Position numbers and translations under genes: made by a program. This document shows positions 9,447 to 15,935 of a DNA stretch of 15,935 nucleotides, in pieces. The stretch is from positions 1 through 15,935 of the forward strand of contig CAZHVS010000033.1 of NCBI GenBank assembly GCA_964536015.1, in the 5' to 3' direction. The notes beneath the pieces were generated by a model. The model worked only from the letters and a program-made list of their open reading frames with translations. It was not told the DNA's origin and did no database searches. The first letter of the stretch is position 1. The number at the start of each line of letters is the position of its first letter. Origin of the DNA: CAZHVS01 sp964536015 (GTDB lineage: Bacteria; Bacteroidota; Ignavibacteria; Ignavibacteriales; Ignavibacteriaceae).

Positions 9447-10286
9447 TTACAGTTTTATCTTTTCGATCGTAAGCGGCGCACTGCCTTCATAATGGTTATT
9501 CACATTCAAATAAACATCTACTTCATTTTGTTCTAAGTACCTTAGTAACTCAAGCAGTTTTTTAATTTCTTCATCTTTTGGTTCAAGAATTTTGTTCCAT
9601 ATGTTCTTACTTTTTTCTTCTATTCCTTTTCTGTCGCTGCCGTGAAGTCTTATTACTACACACTTCTCAATCGTCTCTTTGTATTTATCAAACACGCTCC
9701 ACACATCCGGCATATAATACCCCTGAAGAAATACCATTCTCAAACCATTCCGCTTAAGAAATTCAAAAAAATCTTTATTAAGATAATTCGGATTTCTAAT
9801 TTCAATTCCGTATTCAAACGATCTGTCAACTCCGCTAATGAACTTCTCAAACCTTTGAATAAATTCTTTCTGACCGCTCATCTTCAGCTTATTAAGATAC
9901 TCAAACTGAAACATTAGTATTCCTGTTTTGGTCTTCATTGTATCAATCGAGATTAGGAATTTATTAAATAATTCATTGCTGAGGAAGTATGGATTTTTCT
10001 TCAAAGGTTCGGTTTTCTTGTTTGAATAGAAATGAGTCAGAGTAATGCTGTTGGGAATTTTAATAGTAAACTTAAAATTTTCAGGGACAGAATTTACATA
10101 TTCATCAACAATTTTTTCTTCTGGCAAAGAAACCTTCTTTATATCGTGGAGCGACCAAAACCATTGGTCTATCTCTACAGTATTGTATTTTCTTGAATAT
10201 TCTTCAAGATAGTTGACGCAGTTTGATGAATACACCAAACCTTTCCACGATTCATATTTCCAGCTACAGGTTCCGATTCTCAACAT
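9447..10286 (-). CDS. DUF72 (YecE-like) family protein
   Basis: Member of the DUF72 family, a TIM-barrel-like fold of unproven biochemical role found across bacteria and archaea; probably cytoplasmic, as there is no signal peptide or membrane segment. The ATG start at 10286 gives 279 aa and places the family opening IGTCSWKYESWKG at residues 4-16. A TTG 42 bp further upstream would add residues with no family match and has no better ribosome site, so it was not used. Other family landmarks are YNTVEIDQWFW (34-44), FKFTIKIP (71-78), FEYGIEIRNPNYL (157-169), VVIRLHGSD (210-218) and a C-terminal VYLNVNNHYEGSAP (258-271). The usual length is about 240-300 aa, so it appears intact. It is transcribed away from the cas genes and separated from them by 400 bp; nothing in the sequence ties it to CRISPR function. 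Confidence 0.9.
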   Translation of the reverse strand: MLRIGTCSWKYESWKGLVYSSNCVNYLEEYSRKYNTVEIDQWFWSLHDIKKVSLPEEKIVDEYVNSVPENFKFTIKIPNSITLTHFYSNKKTEPLKKNPYFLSNELFNKFLISIDTMKTKTGILMFQFEYLNKLKMSGQKEFIQRFEKFISGVDRSFEYGIEIRNPNYLNKDFFEFLKRNGLRMVFLQGYYMPDVWSVFDKYKETIEKCVVIRLHGSDRKGIEEKSKNIWNKILEPKDEEIKKLLELLRYLEQNEVDVYLNVNNHYEGSAPLTIEKIKL

Positions 10287-10504
10287 AGGCGGTTCACTAA
10301 AAATTACAAAGGATAAATTTAAAAGCAAAAAAGAAATTACAATGTTTTAATGTATAAACTTGTTGAAAAGTTTTCTTTATATCTCCACAGACGAAATTAG
10401 ACAAATAGTATATTTTATTTGGAAATTATCTGAATTTAAATCAATTTTGAGTTATTAGGTTTCAACAATTAGGCGGTTTAATTTGATTCATATTCTCAAA
10501 ATAA
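10287..10504. other. Intergenic region between DUF72 gene and tracrRNA
   Basis: AT-rich spacer holding the presumed promoter of the leftward DUF72 gene and possibly an upstream promoter of cas9. I found no perfect TAnnTTTG box for either. The best rightward near-match is TAGGTTTC around 10457-10464, which lacks a correctly spaced TTG. No open reading frame of note. Confidence 0.4.
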
Positions 10505-10536
10505 ATGGATTATTTCTGCACTATCTCCAGCGCACC

Positions 10537-10565
10537 AAAAAATTCTGTAATATTCTTTAAAACAG
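10537..10565 (-). terminator. Possible tracrRNA terminator
   Basis: On the minus strand CTGT (10565-10562) can pair with ACAG (10548-10545), with two further T-A pairs inside, and is followed by AATTTTTT. The stem is weak, so this is a candidate only; the stronger hairpin just before it (10570-10586) may contribute. Confidence 0.35.
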
Positions 10566-10643
10566 CAATCCCGATTATTCATCGGGACTCCTGTAAATGT
10601 TTTCACAACGGAATAATCCTTATTGTGAATTGCTTCAATATTT
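10537..10643 (-). ncRNA. Predicted type II-C tracrRNA
   Basis: Trans-activating CRISPR RNA that pairs with the crRNA repeat and is bound by Cas9. On the minus strand the RNA would begin at about 10643 with a 22-nt anti-repeat (10643-10622). This is complementary to the repeat-like sequence at 15912-15935 (read on the minus strand), with one single-base bulge and few mismatches. It is followed at once by AAGGATTATTCCG, the small GGA/TCC nexus hairpin typical of Bacteroidota II-C tracrRNAs, then TTGTGAAAACA. A 6-bp CCCGAT/ATCGGG hairpin with a 5-nt loop follows (10570-10586), flanked by AAAACA and TGTTTT, which can pair. A T6 tract at 10542-10537 gives a length of about 107 nt. The 3' end is less sure: another hairpin at 10517-10534 follows the T-tract, so the RNA could extend to about 10505. 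It lies immediately upstream of cas9 and is transcribed divergently from it. Confidence 0.82.
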
Positions 10644-10647
10644 ACTG

Positions 10648-10678
10648 CAAACATATAAAGATTTTTAATTTTAGCAAA
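10648..10678 (-). promoter_or_regulatory. tracrRNA promoter, FCB type (TTTG-N19-TAnnTTTG)
   Basis: Read on the minus strand: TTTG (10678-10675), 19 bases, then TATGTTTG (10655-10648), a perfect match to the Bacteroidota -33/-7 consensus as I know it. Initiation about 5 nt downstream would start the RNA at the first paired base of the anti-repeat, which independently supports the call. Confidence 0.72.
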
Positions 10679-10689
10679 GGAAATTTTTT

Positions 10690-13600
10690 ATGAAAAAAAT
10701 TTTAGGTCTTGATCTTGGTGTAACATCAATTGGCTGGGCTATTATTGATGAAGAAGCTAAAAGCATTCTTGGTTTAGGTTGCAGAATAATTCCTCTTTCT
10801 ACTGATGATAAAGACGAATTTACTAAAGGCAATGCAATCTCAAAAAATCAAAATAGAACTTTAAAGAGAACCCAGCGAAAAGGTTATGATCGTTATCAGC
10901 TTAGAAGAAGTAACTTGCTTCATATTCTTTCTAAAAACAATATGCTGCCCGGTCAAGAACTCATTTCATTACCAAAACTTTCTTTATGGAAATTAAGAAG
11001 CGAGTCTGTAAAAACAAAAGTATCATTGCAAGAGCTGGGAAGAATATTATTGCATCTTAATCAAAAGAGAGGATATAAAAGCAGCCGAAGTGAAGCAAAC
11101 TTAGACAAAAAAGATACTGAGTATGTAAATTGTATAAAAAGCAGACATAATATTATTAAAGAAAAAGGAATTACAATAGGTCAATACTTTTATGATAATC
11201 TTCAGCTGGATCAGTATTATCGTCTCAAAGAGCAAGTTTTTCCTAGAGAAGCATACATCGAAGAATATGAAAAAATTCTAAACTATCAAAAGACTTTCTA
11301 TCCAGATATTTTGACCGATGAACTCATCAGAATTATAAGAGATGAAATAATTTATTATCAACGTAAACTAAAATCACAAAAGGGATTGGTATCAGTTTGT
11401 GAATTTGAAGGGTTTTATCAAAGAATTAATCATCAGGGTAAGGAAAAAGAACTGTTTGTTGGTCCAAAAGTCGCTCATCGCAGTTCACCTATATTTCAGG
11501 TATGCAAAATCTGGGAAAACGTTAATTCAATTGCATTGAGATATAAGAATGGAGAAGATGTTCAAATTCCTCTGTCAAAAAAAATCGAAATTTTTAATCA
11601 TCTTGATAATAATGAATCATTAAGTTATGCAGAACTTCTAAAAATCCTTGATATAAAAAAAGATATGGTTTATGGCAACAAACAATTAACTAAAGGTTTG
11701 CAAGGTAATAAAACAAAAACTGCAATAGTTAATTGTTTTGAAGACCCTGAAAAATTTTCTCATCTGTTCCAGTTGGAATTAAATGTCCAGCAATCTCAAG
11801 ATGAAAGTTATCTCATTAATAAAGACAGCGGAGAAATTATTGGTACTAAATTTAAAAAAACTATTAACCCGGATATTGAAAACCAACCACTATATAAACT
11901 TTGGCATTTAATATACTCTGTCTCGGATAAATTGGAATGTAAAAATTCACTTATTAATATTTTCAAAATACCAGAAGATATTGCTACAAAATTAGCTTCA
12001 ATTGATTTCTCTAAATTAGGCTATGGGAACAAATCTCATAGAGCTATTCGCAAAATTCTTCCTTATTTAATGGAGGGGGATGTTTATAGTGTCGCATGTT
12101 CTTATGCAGGATATAATCATTCTGGTTCTCTTACAAAACAAGAAAATTATGAACGCTTACTTTTGGACAAACTTTCTCCTCTACCAAAAAATAGTCTACG
12201 TCAACCAATAGTTGAAAAAATTCTTAATCAAATGATAAATCTAGTTAACGCTTTAATTGATAAATTTGGTAAACCTGATGAAATTAGGATTGAACTTGCC
12301 AGGGAATTAAAACAAAACCTTGAAGAAAGGAATGAAACATTTAAAAATATTAATAAACGTGAAAAAGAAAATATTATTATTGAAAAAGAACTTTCAGAAT
12401 TCGGTCTTCGAGCTACTCGCAAAAATATTATTAAATGGCGTTTATATCATGAAATTTCAAATGAAGAAAAAAAACAGAATGCAATCTGTTTATATTGTGG
12501 TCAACCAATATCTTTCACGGCTGCCATTTTGGGTGAAGAAGTCGAAGTTGAGCACATAATTCCTAAAGCAAAACTTTTTGACGATTCACAGAGCAATAAA
12601 ACTCTTACACATCGTAAATGTAATGCTAATAAAAAAGATATGACAGCTTTTGATTTTATGAATTCCAAATCAGAAGTTGAATTTAATGAATACATTGAAA
12701 GAGTCAATAACCTTTATAAAATTGGTTTACTCAGTAAAACAAAACGGGATAAGCTGCTTCTTACAGAAAAGAAAATTTCTAACGATTTCATTTCTCGTCA
12801 GCTCAGAGAGACTCAATATATTTCAAAAAAAACACGAGAATTGCTCACTAAACTTTGCCATAATGTATGGGTTACCTCTGGAACTATTACAGCTGAGTTA
12901 AGACATATTTGGGGGTGGGATGATGTTCTTGAAAATCTTCAAATATCAAAGTACAAAAATGTTGGTCTAACAGAGCCGATCGAATTTTCTAATAAAGAAA
13001 ATTCTGATATAAGAGAAAAAATTATTGGATGGACAAAAAGAGATGATAACAGACATCATGCAATTGATGCCTTGACGATTGCATGTACTAAACAGGGATT
13101 TATTCAAAGATTCAATAATTTAAGTAGTAATAAAAACCGTAAAGAAATGAGATATGAAATTGAATATTATGATGATCGCAAGAGTTTATTGGAAAACTAT
13201 ATTTATTCCAAGAAACCATTTAGTACCAAACAGGTTCAAGATGTTATTCAAAATATTCTCATCTCTATCAAGCCCGGGAAAAAAGTTGCTTCTTATGGAG
13301 TAAGAAAAATTAAAAAAGAAGGTAAAAAAATTATTGTGCAACGTAATATTTTAATTCCAAGAGGTTCTTTAAGTGAAGAAAGTATTTATGGTAAAATTAA
13401 TTCTATAGAAAAAGCCAAACCCATTAAATACCTGTTCGAAAATCCGCATTTAATTTTTAAAACATACATAAAAAATTTAGTGGAAGAAAGACTCCTTCTT
13501 CATAAGGGTGATATAAAATCTTCGTTGGCTTCATTAAAAAAATCACCTATTTATCTAGATAAAGAGAACACTGTTGAATTAAAACATGCTACTTGCTTTA

Positions 13601-14385
13601 AGCCAGAATTTGTTATAAAATATCCAATACAATCTATAAAATTAAAAGATATCGAAAGCATAATTGATAAAAGAGTGCAGGAAATAATTTCAACAAGATT
13701 AGCTCGCTTTGATAATAACGAAAAAGAAGCGTTCAAGAATTTGGAAAATGACCCTATCTGGTTTAATGAAGATAAAAAAATTCCAATTAAAACAGTACGT
13801 TGTTATACTGGTCTTTCAGCAGTCGAACCTATAAAAACGAATGAATCGGGCATTCCAATAGGTTTTGTAAAACCAGGCAATAATCATCATCTGGCAATCT
13901 ATTTAGATGAGCAAGGAAATAGTCAACCAAGCATTTGTTCTTTTTGGCACGCAGTTGAAAGGAAAAAATTCGGTTTGCCTATAATAATTAAAAATCCTGC
14001 TGAAGTTATAGAGAAAATTCTTCTGGATGAAGACCAATATCCTGATTCGTTTCTGGAAAAACTGCCTGATGGCAAATGGAGTTTTCTTGAAAGTTTTCAA
14101 CAGAATGAAATGTTTGTTCTTGGCATAACCAAAGATGAAGTTCAAGAAGCAATAACAAATCATTCTTATGCTTATCTTAGTGATTATCTTTATAGAGTAC
14201 AAAAAATATTTTACAATGGTAAGCAGTTAGAAATATTTTTTAGACATCACTTAGAAACAAAATTAGTTGATGATAATACAGCTCGTGCATCCAGACGTTT
14301 TTACGCAATCAGAAGCCTTGAGGCGCTTGAACAATTAAATCCTCAGAAACTCAAAATAAATATTCTAGGTGAGATTGTAGATTAA
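10690..14385 (+). CDS. cas9: Cas9 endonuclease, type II-C (1231 aa)
   Basis: RNA-guided DNA endonuclease of the CRISPR effector complex. An AAAGGA site lies 8 nt before the ATG. RuvC-I is at LGLDLGVTSIGWA with D8; the Arg-rich bridge helix covers about 56-78 (RTLKRTQRKGYDRYQLRR); an alpha-helical recognition lobe runs to about 515; RuvC-II is PDEIRIELARE with E535. The HNH domain spans about 595-650: CLYCG (C600, C603), EVEHIIP with E621 and H622, DDSQSNK with N636, then HRKCNANK (H641, C644). RuvC-III is RHHAIDA with H790 and D793. The C-terminal WED/PAM-interacting part carries PGNNHHLAIY (1062-1071), QQNEMFVLG (about 1137-1145) and FRHHLET (1184-1190), hallmarks of Bacteroidota II-C Cas9. 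All catalytic positions are present, so it is predicted active. It is shorter than the roughly 1400-residue Flavobacteriia relatives I know of. cas1 follows by 35 bp; the tracrRNA lies just upstream in the opposite direction. The PAM cannot be read from the sequence. Confidence 0.97.
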   Translation: MKKILGLDLGVTSIGWAIIDEEAKSILGLGCRIIPLSTDDKDEFTKGNAISKNQNRTLKRTQRKGYDRYQLRRSNLLHILSKNNMLPGQELISLPKLSLWKLRSESVKTKVSLQELGRILLHLNQKRGYKSSRSEANLDKKDTEYVNCIKSRHNIIKEKGITIGQYFYDNLQLDQYYRLKEQVFPREAYIEEYEKILNYQKTFYPDILTDELIRIIRDEIIYYQRKLKSQKGLVSVCEFEGFYQRINHQGKEKELFVGPKVAHRSSPIFQVCKIWENVNSIALRYKNGEDVQIPLSKKIEIFNHLDNNESLSYAELLKILDIKKDMVYGNKQLTKGLQGNKTKTAIVNCFEDPEKFSHLFQLELNVQQSQDESYLINKDSGEIIGTKFKKTINPDIENQPLYKLWHLIYSVSDKLECKNSLINIFKIPEDIATKLASIDFSKLGYGNKSHRAIRKILPYLMEGDVYSVACSYAGYNHSGSLTKQENYERLLLDKLSPLPKNSLRQPIVEKILNQMINLVNALIDKFGKPDEIRIELARELKQNLEERNETFKNINKREKENIIIEKELSEFGLRATRKNIIKWRLYHEISNEEKKQNAICLYCGQPISFTAAILGEEVEVEHIIPKAKLFDDSQSNKTLTHRKCNANKKDMTAFDFMNSKSEVEFNEYIERVNNLYKIGLLSKTKRDKLLLTEKKISNDFISRQLRETQYISKKTRELLTKLCHNVWVTSGTITAELRHIWGWDDVLENLQISKYKNVGLTEPIEFSNKENSDIREKIIGWTKRDDNRHHAIDALTIACTKQGFIQRFNNLSSNKNRKEMRYEIEYYDDRKSLLENYIYSKKPFSTKQVQDVIQNILISIKPGKKVASYGVRKIKKEGKKIIVQRNILIPRGSLSEESIYGKINSIEKAKPIKYLFENPHLIFKTYIKNLVEERLLLHKGDIKSSLASLKKSPIYLDKENTVELKHATCFKPEFVIKYPIQSIKLKDIESIIDKRVQEIISTRLARFDNNEKEAFKNLENDPIWFNEDKKIPIKTVRCYTGLSAVEPIKTNESGIPIGFVKPGNNHHLAIYLDEQGNSQPSICSFWHAVERKKFGLPIIIKNPAEVIEKILLDEDQYPDSFLEKLPDGKWSFLESFQQNEMFVLGITKDEVQEAITNHSYAYLSDYLYRVQKIFYNGKQLEIFFRHHLETKLVDDNTARASRRFYAIRSLEALEQLNPQKLKINILGEIVD

Positions 14386-14420
14386 AAATATTTTTATCTG
14401 TTTTGTGAACCAGTTAAGCT

Positions 14421-15419
14421 ATGATTAAACGTACTCTTTATTTCGGTAATCCCGCTTATCTTTCTAAAAAGAACGATCAGTTATTAATTAAATATCCTGA
14501 TGAAAAACAGGATGAAAAAGAATATTTATCAGGCGAAATTGAACCTGATAAAAACGATAAATATAAATCACGTACGAATATAAATACAATATCCATAGAA
14601 GATATTGGAATACTCATTCTTGATAATCTTCAGATAACTATTACTCAAGGACTCCTTTCTTCACTTATCGAAAATAATGTTGCTATTATATCCTGTAATA
14701 ATGCTCATATGCCGGTTGGATTATTTTTACCTCTTGAAAGTAATCAAATTCAAAGTCAGGTTTTTGGCTTCCAGATAAATGCAAGTGAGCCATTGAAAAA
14801 ACAACTTTGGCAGCAGACTATTTCTGCTAAAATTTTTAACCAGGCAATGGTCCTTTCTAAACGAAATAAAAATTGTGAAAACCTAAAATTGTGGACTAAA
14901 AAAGTTCGCTCTGGAGATCCTGATAATTATGAAGGCAGAGCAGCAGCTTTTTATTGGAAAAGTCTATTTCCCTCTGCACTTGAATTCATAAGAGATAGAA
15001 ACGGATTTCCTCCAAATAATTTACTAAACTATGGTTATGCAATATTAAGAGCAATCGTTGCACGCGCACTTGTTTCCTCAGGTTTATTACCTACTTTGGG
15101 TATACATCATCACAATAAATATAATGCTTACTGTTTGGCTGATGATATTATGGAACCATATCGCCCTTTTATTGATGATATGATTGCAACGTTTATTGAA
15201 GATGGTGAAGACTTTACTGAATTAACCCCATCATTAAAAAAACAATTACTTTCTATTCCTACAATCACAGTAAATCTTGAAGATGAATCTGGACCTCTGA
15301 TGGTTATTGTACATAGAACAACAGCATCACTTGTAAAATGTTATAAAGGTGAAGCACGAAAAATTATTTATCCAATTTTCTCACCTTCAAAGCTAATAGA
15401 CAAAAAATGTGGAAAATAA
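14421..15419 (+). CDS. cas1: Cas1 integrase, type II (332 aa)
   Basis: Metal-dependent integrase that, with Cas2, inserts new spacers into the array. The opening MIKRTLYFGNPAYLSKKNDQ and the segment SIEDIGILILDNLQITITQG (58-77) are typical of type II-C Cas1. Catalytic residues by motif are E171 (NYEGRAAAFYW), H230 (LGIHHHNKYNAY) and E245 (LADDIMEPYRP). The protein is about 30 residues longer than the roughly 300 aa usual for type II. The excess maps to a charged insertion at about residues 27-52 (rich in D, E, K) between the first beta strands and SIEDIG. It is co-directional with cas9 (35-bp gap) and cas2 (37-bp gap) and most likely in one operon. The ribosome site is weak, as is common in this group. 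No csn2 or cas4 is present, which fits subtype II-C. Confidence 0.96.
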   Translation: MIKRTLYFGNPAYLSKKNDQLLIKYPDEKQDEKEYLSGEIEPDKNDKYKSRTNINTISIEDIGILILDNLQITITQGLLSSLIENNVAIISCNNAHMPVGLFLPLESNQIQSQVFGFQINASEPLKKQLWQQTISAKIFNQAMVLSKRNKNCENLKLWTKKVRSGDPDNYEGRAAAFYWKSLFPSALEFIRDRNGFPPNNLLNYGYAILRAIVARALVSSGLLPTLGIHHHNKYNAYCLADDIMEPYRPFIDDMIATFIEDGEDFTELTPSLKKQLLSIPTITVNLEDESGPLMVIVHRTTASLVKCYKGEARKIIYPIFSPSKLIDKKCGK

Positions 15420-15456
15420 TATTATATTCTTAAAAGAGCTAAAATAAATTTGAATT

Positions 15457-15789
15457 ATGGATTTTAACAAGTACCGAATCATGTGGATACTGGTTTTTTT
15501 TGATCTTCCAACTGAAACTCAAACTGAAAGAAAAGCATATACTAAATTCAGAAAGGAATTAATGAAAGATGGTTTTTCAATGTTTCAGTTTTCTATTTAT
15601 GTAAGGCATTGCTCAAGCAAAGAAAATAAAAATGTACATGTAAAAAGAGTTAGACAAATGTTGCCTGAAAAAGGACACGTCGGTATTTTATCAATTACAG
15701 ATCAGCAATTCGGTTCAATGGAAATTTTTTATGGAAAGAAAAAAGAAGAAAGCGGTTTTATTGAAGGACATCAACTGGAATTATTTTAA
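15457..15789 (+). CDS. cas2: Cas2, type II (110 aa)
   Basis: Small ferredoxin-fold protein that bridges two Cas1 dimers in the spacer-integration complex. The core strand IMWILVFFDLPTETQTER includes the conserved acidic residue D16; SMFQFSIYVRHC (41-52) and ILSITDQQFGSMEIFYG (77-93) follow, and it ends in HQLELF, a tail typical of type II Cas2. Length is normal. The ATG at 15457 is used; an internal Met at residue 9 would cut the first strand short. There is no strong Shine-Dalgarno. It is the last gene of the cas operon. Confidence 0.95.
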   Translation: MDFNKYRIMWILVFFDLPTETQTERKAYTKFRKELMKDGFSMFQFSIYVRHCSSKENKNVHVKRVRQMLPEKGHVGILSITDQQFGSMEIFYGKKKEESGFIEGHQLELF

Positions 15790-15804
15790 AACTCATTCAT
15801 TTGT

Positions 15805-15839
15805 TTGAAAAAAGAACTTAGCTAAACTCATTTTTTCAA
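15805..15839 (+). terminator. Weak candidate terminator after cas2
   Basis: TTGAAAAAA (15805-15813) and TTTTTTCAA (15831-15839) form a 9-bp, almost pure A-T stem with a 17-nt loop, 15 bp after the cas2 stop. T-rich on the descending arm. Low GC makes it weak; it could act on either strand. Confidence 0.3.
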
Positions 15840-15861
15840 TCCTAAAATCCCTGTAAGTACT

Positions 15862-15911
15862 TATAAAATAATAAAAAAAGTTTGGGTACATTATTTTTAA
15901 TACCCAAACTT
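15862..15911 (-). terminator. Intrinsic terminator for leftward transcription out of the CRISPR array
   Basis: An 11-bp perfect inverted repeat, AAGTTTGGGTA (15878-15888) and TACCCAAACTT (15901-15911), with a 12-nt loop. On the minus strand it is followed by a run of seven T and then ATTATTTT; on the plus strand no T-tract follows. It would therefore stop transcripts coming from the right before they run antisense into cas2. Its right arm overlaps the repeat-like sequence. Confidence 0.75.
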
Positions 15912-15935
15912 AAAACATTGAAAGCAATTCACAAC
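15889..15935 (-). CRISPR. Terminal CRISPR repeat (single copy, array lies beyond window)
   Basis: Read on the minus strand from 15935, it begins GTTGTGAATTGCTTTCAATG and continues TTTTAAGTTTG. The first 24 nt are the complement of the anti-repeat in the tracrRNA upstream of cas9, which is the main support. From memory, 46-48-bp Bacteroidota II-C repeats start in nearly the same way (GTTGTG, then TTTGCTTTCA). Only one copy is visible, so the repeat length, spacer length and 3' boundary are unknown; positions 15905-15935 are the supported core, and the rest is assumed by length analogy. It may be the degenerate last repeat. Confidence 0.7.
15905..15935 (-). promoter_or_regulatory. Promoter embedded in the CRISPR repeat (GTTG-N19-TAnnTTTG)
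   Basis: On the minus strand GTTG (15935-15932), 19 bases, then TAAGTTTG (15912-15905), the same spacing and -7 box as the tracrRNA promoter. Type II-C arrays are known, for example in Neisseria, to carry a promoter in every repeat; this would be the FCB-type version. Activity is inferred. Confidence 0.55.

Noticed and set aside
9447..10286. DUF72 gene as a CRISPR accessory gene
   Set aside because: Opposite direction, 400 bp away, common housekeeping-like family; adjacency alone is not evidence.
9447..10328. Longer DUF72 form starting at TTG
   Set aside because: The extra 14 residues match nothing in the family and there is no ribosome site; the ATG at 10286 starts right at the family motif.
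10505..10693. Rightward 62-codon open frame upstream of cas9
   Set aside because: It overlaps the tracrRNA on the opposite strand and the cas9 start, has no ribosome site, and its frame is explained by the structured RNA gene.
15789..15832. AAACTCATT occurring twice 35 bp apart after cas2, considered as repeat remnants
   Set aside because: No similarity to the CRISPR repeat and too short to mean anything.

Overview
The window looks like an AT-rich piece of an Ignavibacteria-type genome (FCB group, Bacteroidota/Ignavibacteriota). Three things suggest this: a secreted protein with an NYPNPFNPST-type T9SS type A sorting domain ending in KKMLMMK, large secreted beta-rich proteins with FN3 and beta-helix segments, and Bacteroidota-style promoter motifs (TTTG-N19-TAnnTTTG) in front of the non-coding RNA. 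This placement is inference from motifs; no search was run.

Left part (1-8920): three consecutive rightward genes for exported proteins. The first is cut by the window start. It and the second (2065 aa) end in the same roughly 215-residue C-terminal module, which closes with two 12-residue calcium-loop (dockerin-like) repeats and carries no T9SS sorting tail. The third (364 aa) has a signal peptide, an N-terminal beta-sandwich resembling a cohesin-type fold, a linker domain and a T9SS type A sorting domain. A clear intrinsic terminator follows it at 8890-8920.

Middle (8921-10689): about 500 bp with no gene but small repeats, then a leftward DUF72 gene (9447-10286). Next comes a 400-bp divergent intergenic region. 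Its right half encodes, on the minus strand, a tracrRNA with a good FCB-type promoter and an anti-repeat matching the repeat-like sequence at the right edge of the window.

Right part (10690-15935): a minimal type II-C CRISPR-Cas operon, cas9 (1231 aa), cas1 and cas2, with no csn2 or cas4. Downstream of cas2 the window ends on the first base of a CRISPR-repeat-like sequence read on the minus strand. It contains a promoter with the same geometry as the tracrRNA promoter and runs straight into an intrinsic-terminator hairpin. The array itself lies beyond the window. Cas1-Cas2 would acquire spacers, the array would be transcribed leftward from repeat-embedded promoters, the tracrRNA would pair with the repeat, and Cas9 would use the duplex to cleave invading DNA.
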